This document shows positions 8,726 to 17,516 of a stretch of 64,000 nucleotides of DNA, one piece after another. The stretch spans positions 1 through 64,000 of the forward strand of contig NZ_UFQB01000008.1 in the NCBI RefSeq assembly GCF_900496965.1, in the 5' to 3' direction. Each line of letters opens with the position of its first letter. Positions within the stretch are counted from its first letter, which is position 1. Below the pieces are notes generated by a model. It worked only from the letters and a program-made list of their open reading frames with translations. It was not told where the DNA came from and did no database searches. The stretch is from Achromobacter agilis (GTDB lineage: Bacteria > Pseudomonadota > Gammaproteobacteria > Burkholderiales > Burkholderiaceae_B). A program made the translations under genes and the position numbers.

Positions 8726-9568
8726 ATGACCGCGACGCCCCCAGATCCACTCGCTACGCAGCACAGCAGCATCACGGATCCAGACTCTCAGGCGCCGATG
8801 GATGAGCAGACTTTGCGTCTGCGTGAAGAAAACCGCGCCCTGCGCGAATTGCTGGCCGCGCAGGCACAGGCCGCGCTTCCCGTCCAGGAACCCGGGCTGC
8901 TGCGGCGGCTGTGCTGGTGGCTGATTTCGGCGCCCGGCGCGGCGCTGGTGGGCTGGCGCAGCCTGCTGGGCCGCGACGAGGCGCGGCCAATCACTGGCAA
9001 GCGCGTGGGCTACGCGACATTGACCGTGCTCTATACGCTGGCGATCTACGGCGCGCTGGTGCTGCTGGTGGTGTCGTGGAACTCTCCGAACACGCCGCGT
9101 ACCGGCTCCGCGGCGGCAGGGCCGGTGCGGGTGCCGCTGAAGCCGCTTCCGGACAGCGGCATCGATGCCCCTGCTCCCGAAGCGAGCCCTGCGCCCGCGC
9201 CTTCCATCGAGCCCGGGACGGACGGGGGGGCCGAGCCCGAACCAGAACCCGTTTCAAGCGAGGCGCGGTTGCCCGTGCCTGCTGCGGCGTCTGCCCTTCC
9301 AATCATGCATTCGAGCGAGCATGCCGCCGCCCCGGCGTCGCCCGCGCTTGCCCTGGAACCGCCGGCGACGCCGTATTCCACCTTGCGCATGACGGAGATT
9401 CCGGCGCAGGACCCACTGGCCTGGCTGGATGCGCTCAGGGGCGAATTGGCGCTGTGCGCGGAACTGGGCTTTTTCGAGCGGCCGGATTGCGCCTGGGCCG
9501 CCCGCCGGCAGTACTGCGAACCCAATCGGGCATGGGGAATGGTCAAGGAATGCCCGCACCGGCCTTGA
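8726..9568 (+). CDS. Single-pass membrane protein of unknown function
   Basis: A 280-residue product that I do not recognise. It has a Gln/Glu-rich N terminus with a short probable coiled coil (DEQTLRLREENRALRELLAAQ), one strong membrane segment (LTVLYTLAIYGALVLLVVSW), a long Pro/Glu/Ala linker and a compact C-terminal part with four cysteines ending in KECPHRP. The shape suggests a periplasmic C-terminal domain on a spacer. It starts 10 bp after the preceding unknown gene and may be co-transcribed, but its composition is much more GC-rich, so the two may have different origins. Confidence 0.7.
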   Translation: MTATPPDPLATQHSSITDPDSQAPMDEQTLRLREENRALRELLAAQAQAALPVQEPGLLRRLCWWLISAPGAALVGWRSLLGRDEARPITGKRVGYATLTVLYTLAIYGALVLLVVSWNSPNTPRTGSAAAGPVRVPLKPLPDSGIDAPAPEASPAPAPSIEPGTDGGAEPEPEPVSSEARLPVPAAASALPIMHSSEHAAAPASPALALEPPATPYSTLRMTEIPAQDPLAWLDALRGELALCAELGFFERPDCAWAARRQYCEPNRAWGMVKECPHRP

Positions 9569-9600
9569 GTGGTGGCCGTAGGGCGCACCGGCGGCCTGTT

Positions 9601-9794
9601 GGGTGTCAGACACCCGGGAATGGCCGTTTCAGCATGTCATGACGTCTCGTACGGGTGTCAGACACACCGCGATGAGACGCCTGGACGGGCCCCTCGGGTG
9701 GAGCCGCTGGCGCCTTGGTGCGCCTGTTCTGGTGTCTGACACCCGTACGAGACGGACATCAAGCTACGGCGATGTCAGTGGGTGTCTGACACCC
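9601..9794. repeat. Four GTGTC-W-GACAC palindromes upstream of the RAYT gene (REP/BIME-like)
   Basis: Copies at 9601-9615 (GGGTGTCAGACACCC, perfect), 9653-9667 (one mismatch), 9731-9744 and 9780-9794 (perfect). The central base shows orientation: A in the first two, T in the last two. The second and third sit in a larger inverted repeat with 23-nt arms (9643-9665 and 9732-9754), a BIME-like pair. The 318-bp gap otherwise holds no credible gene. Confidence 0.9.
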
Positions 9795-9886
9795 GCGCAC
9801 AAGGATGCTGAAAACATCCCTACCGGCCTCCACGCACTGCGCTGAACGCCTATCGTGGCCTATGTTCAGACCACGCTCGCACAATC

Positions 9887-10438
9887 ATGGCCAGGCTTCC
9901 CCGCATTCTCATCGCGCATCAATCCCACCATGTCGTGCAGCGCGGTCATCGGCGGCAGGTCGTTTTCGATGGCCCGGATGACTATCGCGCGTATCTACGC
10001 GATTTGCAGACCTACCGCGTGGCGCTGGGTGTGGCGCTTCATGCATGGTGCCTGATGCCCAACCACGTGCATCTGCTGCTGACGCCGGGTGACGATCCTC
10101 GGACGGTCTCGATGCTGATGCAGCGCGTGGCAGGGCGGGCGACGCGGCGCTGGAATGCCCGGCGGGATGCCGGCGGATCCCTGTGGGAGACGCGCTTCAG
10201 GTCGCGGGTCATAGACAGCGAGCGATATGCGCTTGAGTGCTGCCGCTACATCGAGATGAATCCCGTGCGGGCCGGTTTGACCAGTTCCGCTTCGGATTAC
10301 CCATGGACCAGCTACCGGGCGCGGATGGGGCTGGCCTGCGGCGAGAGACTGGATTTTCATCCTCTGTACCTGGAGATGGGCGCGGATCAGGCGGCCAGGC
10401 GGAAGGCTTATGGGGAGTGGTGCCGGCATGCGGAGTGA
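9887..10438 (+). CDS. REP-associated tyrosine transposase (RAYT), IS200-like Y1 family
   Basis: Single-strand DNA transposase-like protein of 183 residues. The metal-binding HUH motif is NHVHLLL (His60, His62) and the probable catalytic tyrosine is Tyr121 in CCRYIEMNPVRAGL, a hallmark of the RAYT branch. No IS ends or tnpB-like partner are seen; instead it is bracketed by four GTGTC-W-GACAC palindromes upstream and two downstream, the arrangement known for single-copy RAYT genes with their REP elements in Pseudomonas and Escherichia. It is most likely the enzyme that spread the palindromes found elsewhere in the window; that link is inferred from adjacency. Confidence 0.9.
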   Translation: MARLPRILIAHQSHHVVQRGHRRQVVFDGPDDYRAYLRDLQTYRVALGVALHAWCLMPNHVHLLLTPGDDPRTVSMLMQRVAGRATRRWNARRDAGGSLWETRFRSRVIDSERYALECCRYIEMNPVRAGLTSSASDYPWTSYRARMGLACGERLDFHPLYLEMGADQAARRKAYGEWCRHAE

Positions 10439-10472
10439 AAGCGCTTGATTGGGGCGGCCGTGGCATCGCCGT

Positions 10473-10535
10473 GGTGTCTGACACCTGGGAGGAAGCGATG
10501 CAGCTTGCCAGGGCGTCACTTAGGGTGTCAGACAC
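10473..10535. repeat. Two GTGTC-W-GACAC palindromes downstream of the RAYT gene
   Basis: GGTGTCTGACACC at 10473-10485 and GGGTGTCAGACAC at 10523-10535, with opposite central bases and thus in head-to-head orientation, closing the palindrome bracket around the RAYT gene. The rest of the 217-bp gap to yjfB shows no gene. Confidence 0.88.
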
Positions 10536-10655
10536 TGGGTAGGCGGCGACATCGCCGCGGCTTGCGCAACGAATGCTTTGCATCAAACCGTAAGACTGCG
10601 CAATAATGCTGCGACCCGGTTTGTGCCGGGCTTTACGCATTGGGAATGCCTGAAC

Positions 10656-10850
10656 ATGGATGCTTCGATCAGCAATACCGTCAATACCGCCCTGGCCTTG
10701 CAGGACGTGAATCTCAATCAGGAGATCCAGGCCCGCGTGCTGAAGAAGGCCTTGAACGCGCAGGCGGATACCGCGCTGACGCTGATGCAGTCACTGCCCG
10801 TGCTGGCCGTGGACGCCACGCTGGGTTCGCGGATCGACACCCACGCCTGA
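10656..10850 (+). CDS. YjfB-family putative motility protein
   Basis: A 64-residue protein of the small YjfB family (putative motility protein, biochemistry unknown), recognised from MDASISNTVNTALALQDVNL, the LKKALNAQADTALTLMQSLP helix and the short C terminus after LGSRID. The ATG at 10656 is chosen over an upstream ATG at 10578 because the family begins MD(A/I)SIS. Its presence near fliC fits a flagellar role. The last codons form the first unit of a degenerate 26-bp tandem repeat that continues past the stop. Confidence 0.85.
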   Translation: MDASISNTVNTALALQDVNLNQEIQARVLKKALNAQADTALTLMQSLPVLAVDATLGSRIDTHA

Positions 10851-10992
10851 TCGCGCAGCGACACGCCCACACCCGATCCCGGGTCGACGCACCCTCGCCT
10901 AATCGCGGATCGAGACACACGCGCCGGATCGCGAATCGACACACCCACGCCTGATCACGGATCGACGCCCGCGCCTGATCGCGTGCGACGCG
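10825..10992. repeat. Degenerate 26-bp tandem repeat starting inside the yjfB 3' end
   Basis: About six and a half units with consensus close to ATCGCGGATCGACACACCCA followed by CGCCTG: 10825-10849, 10850-10875, 10876-10901, 10902-10927, 10928-10953, 10954-10977 and a partial unit to 10992. The first unit encodes the last residues of the YjfB-family protein. The period is not a multiple of three, so downstream units do not extend one reading frame. Confidence 0.85.
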
Positions 10993-11081
10993 CCTTCCAG
11001 AATACTGCGGCGCTCCAGGCCACCTTCTCGGCTTGCTGCTGGTCGCAAGCGTTGCAGTCGGTGCCGCGCAATTCGGCGGCC

Positions 11082-11122
11082 AAAAAAAAGCGCCGGTCCC
11101 TGAACGGGGCCGGCGCTTTTTT
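11082..11122. terminator. Bidirectional intrinsic terminator between yjfB and lpdA
   Basis: GCGCCGG (11090-11096) pairs with CCGGCGC (11110-11116), flanked by an A-run on the left and six T on the right, so it can end transcription in both directions. It lies 26 bp beyond the lpdA stop and serves the pdh operon on the minus strand. Confidence 0.88.
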
Positions 11123-11148
11123 GCGTCAGGCGACAGGCCGCCTGGCGT

Positions 11149-12918
11149 TTACTTCTTCTTCATCGGAGGCAGGTCCGTGCAGACGCCTTCCGCCACTTCC
11201 GCGGCCATGCCCACCGATTCGCCCAGGGTCGGGTGCGGGTGGATGGTCTTGGCGATGTCGACGACGTCGGCGCCCATTTCCACGGCCAGGCACAGTTCGC
11301 TGATCAGGTCGCCGGCGTGGGTGCCCACGATGCCGCCGCCCAGGATGCGATGCGTTTCCGCGTCGAAGATCAGCTTGGTGAAGCCCTCGTCGCGGCCGTT
11401 GGCGATGGCGCGGCCGGAGGCGGCCCAGGGGAACACGCCCTTCTCGATCTTGACGCCCTGCTTCTTGGCTTCGTCTTCGGTCAGGCCGACCCACGCCACT
11501 TCCGGATCGGTGTAGGCCACCGACGGAATAACGCGAGCATCGAAGAACGACTTCTGGCCCGCCGCGGCTTCCGCGGCCACGTGGCCTTCATGCACCGCCT
11601 TGTGCGCCAGCATGGGCTGACCGACGATGTCGCCAATGGCGAAGATGTGCGGCACGTTGGTGCGCATCTGGCGATCGACCTCGATGAAGCCGCGGTCGGT
11701 CACGGCGATGCCTGCGCGGTCGGCGCCAATCTTCTTGCCGTTGGGGCTGCGGCCCACGGCCTGCAGCACCAGGTCGTAGCGCTGGGGTTCCTTGGGAGCG
11801 CCCTCGCCTTCGAAGCTGACGTAGATGCCGTCCTTCTTGGCTTCGGCGCCCACCGTCTTGGTCTTCAACATGATGTTGTCGAAGCGGCCGGCGTTCTTCT
11901 TCTGCCAGACCTTGACCAGGTCGCGGTCGGCGCCCTGCATCAGGCCGTCCAGCATTTCCACGACGTCCAGGCGCGCGCCCAGCGTCGAGTACACCGTGCC
12001 CATTTCCAGGCCGATGATGCCGCCGCCGATGATCAGCATCTTTTTGGGGATTTCACGCAGCAGCAAGGCGCCGGTGGAATCGACGATGCGATCGTCCTGG
12101 GGCAGGAACGGCAGCTTCACCGACTGGCTGCCAGCGGCGATGATGGCCTGCTTGAAGCGAATGGTCTGGGTCTTGCCATCGGCCGCCTTGACCGTCAGGT
12201 GGTTGGGGTCGGCGAATTCGCCCACGCCATGCACCACGGTGACCTTGCGAGCCTTGGCCATGCCGGCCAGGCCGCCGGTCAGCTTGGCGACCACGCTGTC
12301 CTTGTAGCCGCGCAGCTTGTCCAGGTCGATCTTGGGTTCGCCGAAGCTGATGCCGTGGGCAACCAGCTCGCGGGCCTCGTCGATGATGGCGGCGTTGTGC
12401 AGCAGCGCCTTGGACGGAATGCAGCCCACGTTCAGGCAGACGCCGCCCAGGGTGTCGTAGCGTTCGACCAGGACCACGGACAGGCCCAGGTCGGCGGCGC
12501 GGAAGGCGGCGGAATAACCGCCGGGGCCGGCGCCCAGGACCAGCACGTCGCACTCGGCATCCGCCGAACCCTTGTAGCTCGATGCGGCAGGGGCCGGGGC
12601 CGCTGCGGCAGCAGGCGCCGCGGCCGGAGCCGCAGCCTTGGGCGCTTCCTTGGCAGCCGGCGCGGGGGCCGCATCGGCGGCCGCTTCCACTTCCAGCACG
12701 ACAGCGCCCTCGGCGACCTTGTCGCCGACCTTGACGCTGATGGACTTCACCACGCCGCCTTGCGAGGCTGGGATTTCCATCGAGGCCTTGTCGGACTCGA
12801 CCGTGATCAGGCTTTGTTCGGCCTTGATCGTATCGCCCACGGCAACCAGCACCTCGATGACTTCCACTTCCTTGAAGTCGCCGATGTCCGGCACTTTGAT
12901 TTGAACGGTATTGCTCAT
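11149..12918 (-). CDS. lpdA: Dihydrolipoamide dehydrogenase (E3) with N-terminal lipoyl domain
   Basis: FAD enzyme that reoxidises dihydrolipoyl groups of the pyruvate dehydrogenase complex and reduces NAD+. The 589-residue protein has a lipoyl domain (Lys44 in [10 protein letters not shown]), an Ala/Pro-rich hinge, the FAD motif [11 protein letters not shown], the redox disulfide [13 protein letters not shown], an NAD fold ([10 protein letters not shown]) and the C-terminal His-Glu site in HPTLGES. The lipoyl fusion is known for Neisseria and other betaproteobacterial E3 enzymes. Last gene of aceE-aceF-lpdA, 12 bp after aceF and before the shared terminator. Confidence 0.97.
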   Translation of the reverse strand: MSNTVQIKVPDIGDFKEVEVIEVLVAVGDTIKAEQSLITVESDKASMEIPASQGGVVKSISVKVGDKVAEGAVVLEVEAAADAAPAPAAKEAPKAAAPAAAPAAAAAPAPAASSYKGSADAECDVLVLGAGPGGYSAAFRAADLGLSVVLVERYDTLGGVCLNVGCIPSKALLHNAAIIDEARELVAHGISFGEPKIDLDKLRGYKDSVVAKLTGGLAGMAKARKVTVVHGVGEFADPNHLTVKAADGKTQTIRFKQAIIAAGSQSVKLPFLPQDDRIVDSTGALLLREIPKKMLIIGGGIIGLEMGTVYSTLGARLDVVEMLDGLMQGADRDLVKVWQKKNAGRFDNIMLKTKTVGAEAKKDGIYVSFEGEGAPKEPQRYDLVLQAVGRSPNGKKIGADRAGIAVTDRGFIEVDRQMRTNVPHIFAIGDIVGQPMLAHKAVHEGHVAAEAAAGQKSFFDARVIPSVAYTDPEVAWVGLTEDEAKKQGVKIEKGVFPWAASGRAIANGRDEGFTKLIFDAETHRILGGGIVGTHAGDLISELCLAVEMGADVVDIAKTIHPHPTLGESVGMAAEVAEGVCTDLPPMKKK

Positions 12919-12930
12919 AGGGCTCCCCGT

Positions 12931-14583
12931 TTACAGCGCGATGCGGCGGAAGTCGGCCAGCAAGGCGCCCAGATAGGCGTTGAAGCGGGCAGCGGCGGCG
13001 CCGTCGATGACGCGGTGGTCATAGGACAACGACAGCGGCACGATCAGGCGCGGCACGAATTGCTTGCCGTCCCACACGGGCTTGTGCGAGGAACGCGACA
13101 CGCCCAGGATGGCCACTTCAGGCGCATTGATGATCGGCGTGAACGAGGTGCCGCCGATGCCGCCCAGGGACGAAATCGAGAAGCAGCCGCCCTGCATGTC
13201 AGCGGGCGAGATCTTGCCTTCGCGGGCCTTCTTGGACAGGTCGGTCATTTCCTGGGCGATCTGCAGGATGCCCTTCTTGTCGGCATCGCGGATCACCGGC
13301 ACCACCAGCCCGTTGGGCGTGTCGGCGGCGAAGCCGATGTGGTAGTACTGCTTGAGCACCAGGTTGTCGCCGTCCAGCGAGGCGTTGAACTCGGGGAACT
13401 TCTTCAGGGCCGCGACGACGGCCTTGATCAGGAAGGCCAGCATCGTGACCTTGATGCCCGACTTCTCGTTTTCCTTGTTCAGCGTCACGCGCAGCGCTTC
13501 CAGGTCCGTGATGTCCGCTTCGTCGTTGTTGGTGACGTGCGGGATCATGACCCAGTTGCGGTGCAGGTTCGCGCCGGAGATCTTCTTGATGCGCGACAGC
13601 GGCTTGGCTTCGATCGGACCGAACTTGGTGAAGTCGATCTTCGGCCACGGCAACAGGCCCAGCGCGGCGCCATCGGCCGAGCCGCCCGCGGCGGCCACCG
13701 GGCCGGCGGCCAGCGCCTGCTTGACGAAACCGCGCACGTCGTCGGCGGTAATGCGATCCTTGGGGCCCGAGCCCTTGACCTTGCTGAGGTTCACGCCCAG
13801 TTCGCGCGCGAACTTGCGCACCGACGGCGAAGCGTGCGGGAGCTGGCCCGGCTTCAGGTCGGCATCTTCGAGCGCGGCGGCCGGCGCCGGACGCTGCGCA
13901 GGCGCGGCGGGAGCCGGAGCAGCCTCGGCCTTGGCGGCCGGAGCGGGAGCGGCTGCTTCGGCCTTGGCCGCGGGAGCCTGCGCGGCGGCGGGGGCCGAAC
14001 CCTCGACGACGACCACGACGGAGCCCTTGGCAACCTTGTCGCCAATCTTGACCTTCACTTCCTTGACGACGCCGCCCTGCGAAGCGGGGATCTCCATCGA
14101 GGCCTTATCGGACTCGACAGTGATCAGGCTCTGCTCGGCCTTGATCGTGTCGCCCACCTTGACCATGACCTCGATGACTTCAACTTCCTTGAAGTCGCCG
14201 ATGTCCGGCACCTGGATGTCGACCGGGCCGGTGCTGGCCGCGGGCGCCGCGGCTTCAGCCTTCGGCGCTGCTGTGGCGGCAGCCTTGGGCGCTTCGGCGG
14301 CGGCCTTGGGAGCCTCCTTGGCAGCCGGTGCGGCGGCCGCGTCGGCAGCTTCCACTTCCAGCACGACGGCGCCCTCGGCGACCTTGTCGCCGACCTTGAT
14401 GCTGATGGACTTCACCACGCCACCCTGCGAAGCCGGGATTTCCATCGAAGCCTTGTCGGATTCAACGGTAATCAGGCTCTGCTCGGCCTTGATCGTGTCG
14501 CCCACCGCCACCAGCACTTCGATGACTTCCACTTCCTTGAAGTCGCCGATGTCGGGAACCTTGATTTGCACGATGTTGCTCAT
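12931..14583 (-). CDS. aceF: Pyruvate dehydrogenase E2, dihydrolipoamide acetyltransferase
   Basis: Core subunit that moves the acetyl group from lipoate to CoA. The 550 residues hold two lipoyl domains (Lys44 and Lys160, both in [11 protein letters not shown]), Ala/Pro/Lys-rich hinges, a peripheral-subunit-binding domain ([20 protein letters not shown]) and the catalytic domain with HRVIDG near the C terminus. The two lipoyl segments and that of lpdA are almost identical, suggesting duplication and homogenisation. It lies 12 bp after aceE and 12 bp before lpdA. Confidence 0.97.
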   Translation of the reverse strand: MSNIVQIKVPDIGDFKEVEVIEVLVAVGDTIKAEQSLITVESDKASMEIPASQGGVVKSISIKVGDKVAEGAVVLEVEAADAAAAPAAKEAPKAAAEAPKAAATAAPKAEAAAPAASTGPVDIQVPDIGDFKEVEVIEVMVKVGDTIKAEQSLITVESDKASMEIPASQGGVVKEVKVKIGDKVAKGSVVVVVEGSAPAAAQAPAAKAEAAAPAPAAKAEAAPAPAAPAQRPAPAAALEDADLKPGQLPHASPSVRKFARELGVNLSKVKGSGPKDRITADDVRGFVKQALAAGPVAAAGGSADGAALGLLPWPKIDFTKFGPIEAKPLSRIKKISGANLHRNWVMIPHVTNNDEADITDLEALRVTLNKENEKSGIKVTMLAFLIKAVVAALKKFPEFNASLDGDNLVLKQYYHIGFAADTPNGLVVPVIRDADKKGILQIAQEMTDLSKKAREGKISPADMQGGCFSISSLGGIGGTSFTPIINAPEVAILGVSRSSHKPVWDGKQFVPRLIVPLSLSYDHRVIDGAAAARFNAYLGALLADFRRIAL

Positions 14584-14595
14584 GTCTCTTTACCC

Positions 14596-17304
14596 TCAGG
14601 CGTGTTGCGGGTTGGCTTTGTTCACGTTGATGCCGTACTTCTTGATGGCTTCGGCAACCTTGGTGGCCGGCACCTTGCCTTCGTCGGCCAGCGCGCGCAG
14701 CGCGGCGACGACGACGAAGTGGCGGTCAACTTCGAAGTGCTCGCGCAGCTTCGAACGGAAGTCCGAACGGCCGAAACCGTCGGTGCCCAGCACCTTGTAT
14801 TCGCGGCCCTTGGGCACGAACGGACGGATCTGGTCGGCAAAGAGCTTCATGTAATCGGTCGACGCGATGATCGGGCCTTCCGTCTTGGCCAGCTGCTCCG
14901 TGACGTAAGCCACCTGCGGCTTCTTCTCTTCGGGGTGCAGCATGTTGTGGCGCTCGACATCCAGGCCGTTGCGGCGCAGTTCGGTAAAGCTGGTGACGCT
15001 CCACAGGTCCGAGGCCACGCCCCAATCGGCTTCCAGCAGTTCCTGGGCGGCCATGACTTCGCGCAGGATCGTGCCCGAGCCCATCAGCTGGACGCGGTTC
15101 TTGCCCTTGCCGTGCGACTTCAGCTTGTACATGCCGCGGATGATGCCTTCCTCGTCGCCCTTGGTCAGACCGGGCTGCGGGTAGTTTTCGTTCATCACCG
15201 TCAGGTAGTAGTAGACGTTTTCCTGGTCTTCCACCATGCGCTTGAGGCCATGCTGGATGATCACGGCCAGCTCGTGGCCGAACGTCGGATCGTACGAGAC
15301 GCAGTTCGGGATGGTCGAGGCCAGGATGTGGCTGTGGCCGTCTTCGTGCTGCAGGCCTTCGCCGTTGAGCGTGGTGCGCCCGGCGGTGCCGCCCAGCAGG
15401 AAGCCGCGGGCCTGCATGTCACCGGCCGCCCAGGCCAGGTCGCCGATACGCTGGAACCCGAACATCGAGTAGTAGATGAAGAACGGGATCATGATGCGGT
15501 TGTTCGAGGAGTACGACGTGGCCGCCGCAATCCAGGAACTCATCGCGCCCGCTTCGTTGATGCCTTCCTGCAGGAGCTGGCCGTCGGCCGCTTCCTTGTA
15601 GTACATGACCTGGTCCTTGTCGACCGGCGTGTACTTCTGGCCTTCCGGCGCGTAGATGCCGATCTGGCGGAACAGACCTTCCATGCCGAAGGTGCGCGAT
15701 TCGTCGGCCAGGATCGGCACGACGCGCGGACCCAGGTCCTTGTCGCGCAGGATCTGGTTCAGGACACGCACGAAAGCCTGCGTCGTCGAGATCTCGCGGC
15801 CTTCCGCCGTGGGCTCGAGCACGGCCTTGAAGGCGTCCAGCGCCGGGGCCTTGAGCTGCTCGTCGGCCTTCTGGCGGCGGTGCGGCAGATAGCCGCCCAG
15901 CGCGGCGCGGCGCTCGTGCAGGTACTTCATTTCGGGCGAATCTTCCGCCGGCTTGAAGTACGGCAGGTCGGCCAGCTTGTCGTCCGGGATGGGGATGCCG
16001 AAGCGATCGCGGAATTCGCGGATCGAATCCAGCTCCAGCTTCTTCTGCTGGTGGGTCGGGTTCTTGGCCTGGCCGACGTGGCCCATGCCGTAGCCCTTGA
16101 TGGTCTTGGCCAGGATCACGGTGGGCTGGCCTTCGTGCTTGGAGGCGGCGTCGAACGCCGCGAACACCTTGTGCGGATCATGGCCGCCGCGGTTCAGGCG
16201 CCAGATGTCCTCGTCGCTCATGCGCGACACGGCTTCCAGCAGCTTCGGATGCTTGCCGAAGAAGTGCTCGCGCACGAACTTGCCGTCATTGGCCTTGTAC
16301 GCCTGGTATTCGCCGTCCACGGTGTCTTCCATGATCTGGCGCAGGATGCCTTCCTTGTCGTGCGCCAGCAGCGGATCCCAGTAGCCGCCCCAGATCAGCT
16401 TGATCACGTTCCAGCCCGAACCGCGGAAGTCGCCTTCCAGTTCCTGGATGATCTTGCCGTTGCCGCGCACCGGGCCGTCCAGGCGTTGCAGGTTGCAGTT
16501 GATGACGAAGATCAGGTTGTCCAGCTTTTCGCGGGCCGCCAGGGCGATCGCGCCCAGCGATTCCGGCTCGTCCATTTCGCCGTCGCCGCAGAATACCCAG
16601 ACCTTGCGCTTGCTCGTGTCGGCGATGCCGCGGGCGTGCAGGTACTTCAGGAACCGCGCCTGGTAGATCGCCATCAGCGGGCCCAGACCCATCGACACCG
16701 TCGGGAACTGCCAGAAGTCCGGCATCAGCTTCGGGTGCGGGTACGACGACAGGCCCTTGCCGTCCACTTCCTGGCGGAAATGGTTCAGCTGGTCTTCGCT
16801 CAGGCGGCCTTCGAGGTAGGCGCGCCCGTACATGCCCGGCGAGGTGTGGCCCTGGAAGTAGACCAGGTCACCGCCGTGGGTGTCGTCTTCGGCGTGCCAG
16901 AAGTGGTTCTGGCCGCAGCCGATCATGGTGGCCAGCGAGGCGAACGACGCGATGTGGCCGCCCAGGTCGCCGCCGTCGGCGGGGTTGTGCTTGTTGGCCT
17001 TGACCACCATGGCCATGGCGTTCCAGCGCACGTACGAACGGATGCGGGCTTCCAGTTCCAGGTTGCCCGGATGCGCCGGCTCCAGGCCGGGAGGAATGGT
17101 ATTGACGTACGCGGTGTTCGGCGAGAACGGGATATGGGCGCCGGAACGGCGCGCTTCGTCGATCAGGCGTTCGAGCAGATAGTGGGCGCGCTGCGGTCCT
17201 TCACGATCAAGGACTGCCGCCAGGGCTTCGAGCCACTCCTGGGTTTCAAGGGTGTCTTCGTCGTTGGCAGCCTGTACGGCACCAGCCTGGGCGAAAGAGG
17301 ACAT
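14596..17304 (-). CDS. aceE: Pyruvate dehydrogenase E1 component (homodimeric)
   Basis: Thiamine-diphosphate enzyme that decarboxylates pyruvate and acetylates E2 lipoate. The 902-residue length and features (GGDLGGHIASFAS, the ThDP motif GDGEMDEPE followed by NCNLQ) match the AceE type. The ATG at 17304 has AGGAG upstream and gives the normal MSSFAQA start; an in-frame ATG at 17334 is discarded. First gene of aceE-aceF-lpdA. An inverted repeat at 17360-17400 sits in its leader or promoter. The operon is divergent from a two-component pair. Confidence 0.98.
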   Translation of the reverse strand: MSSFAQAGAVQAANDEDTLETQEWLEALAAVLDREGPQRAHYLLERLIDEARRSGAHIPFSPNTAYVNTIPPGLEPAHPGNLELEARIRSYVRWNAMAMVVKANKHNPADGGDLGGHIASFASLATMIGCGQNHFWHAEDDTHGGDLVYFQGHTSPGMYGRAYLEGRLSEDQLNHFRQEVDGKGLSSYPHPKLMPDFWQFPTVSMGLGPLMAIYQARFLKYLHARGIADTSKRKVWVFCGDGEMDEPESLGAIALAAREKLDNLIFVINCNLQRLDGPVRGNGKIIQELEGDFRGSGWNVIKLIWGGYWDPLLAHDKEGILRQIMEDTVDGEYQAYKANDGKFVREHFFGKHPKLLEAVSRMSDEDIWRLNRGGHDPHKVFAAFDAASKHEGQPTVILAKTIKGYGMGHVGQAKNPTHQQKKLELDSIREFRDRFGIPIPDDKLADLPYFKPAEDSPEMKYLHERRAALGGYLPHRRQKADEQLKAPALDAFKAVLEPTAEGREISTTQAFVRVLNQILRDKDLGPRVVPILADESRTFGMEGLFRQIGIYAPEGQKYTPVDKDQVMYYKEAADGQLLQEGINEAGAMSSWIAAATSYSSNNRIMIPFFIYYSMFGFQRIGDLAWAAGDMQARGFLLGGTAGRTTLNGEGLQHEDGHSHILASTIPNCVSYDPTFGHELAVIIQHGLKRMVEDQENVYYYLTVMNENYPQPGLTKGDEEGIIRGMYKLKSHGKGKNRVQLMGSGTILREVMAAQELLEADWGVASDLWSVTSFTELRRNGLDVERHNMLHPEEKKPQVAYVTEQLAKTEGPIIASTDYMKLFADQIRPFVPKGREYKVLGTDGFGRSDFRSKLREHFEVDRHFVVVAALRALADEGKVPATKVAEAIKKYGINVNKANPQHA

Positions 17305-17359
17305 CGTGTGTCTCCTGTTGGGGTTCGTGACCACACCCGCTTATTTATCTACTCGCGGA

Positions 17360-17400
17360 CCTTGCATGGTAGCCGGGATCATCCGGGCTACCATGCAAGG
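17360..17400. promoter_or_regulatory. 15-bp inverted repeat upstream of aceE
   Basis: CCTTGCATGGTAGCC at 17360-17374 is perfectly complementary to 17386-17400, around an 11-nt centre that is itself GC-rich. It lies 56 bp upstream of the aceE start codon. It could be an operator for a regulator of the pdh operon or a leader hairpin; the sequence does not say which. Two bases of the centre break a longer perfect match. Confidence 0.6.
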
Positions 17401-17482
17401 CATGGGTCTGGGTGTTCTATAGACCAGCTAGAGTCTGCTCAGCCGGCATTCTAAGAAAGAAGAGTAACCGGTCGCAAGGAAA

Positions 17483-17516
17483 ATTTCATGTTGCGGTACG
17501 GCATTTCATAATGCGG
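17483..17516. promoter_or_regulatory. Two direct repeats ATTTCAT-NN-TGCGG spaced 20 bp
   Basis: Copies at 17483-17496 and 17503-17516 match at 12 of 14 positions with a 20-bp period, about two turns of the helix, inside the aceE/histidine-kinase divergent gap (17305-17643). This is the layout of a tandem activator or repressor site. The gap also holds a hairpin CCTCC-AAAA-GGAGG at 17565-17578 and an AT-rich stretch at 17440-17560; I cannot assign the binding protein. Confidence 0.5.

Noticed and set aside
9603..9845. An 80-codon frame between the unknown membrane gene and the RAYT gene
   Set aside because: It starts inside one palindrome and runs through three others; the peptide repeats SDTR-like segments made by the repeats, with no ribosome site.
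10580..10606. Possible sigma-28 promoter before yjfB
   Set aside because: A CGCAATAA resembles the -10, but there is no TAAA at 15 bp upstream (GCAT instead), so the match is too weak to report.
11233..17454. A 2073-codon open frame on the plus strand across the pdh operon
   Set aside because: It is antisense to aceE, aceF and lpdA, which have full family motifs. High GC with strong codon bias removes stops on the opposite strand; the predicted protein is His/Arg/Gln/Val-rich and looks like no family.
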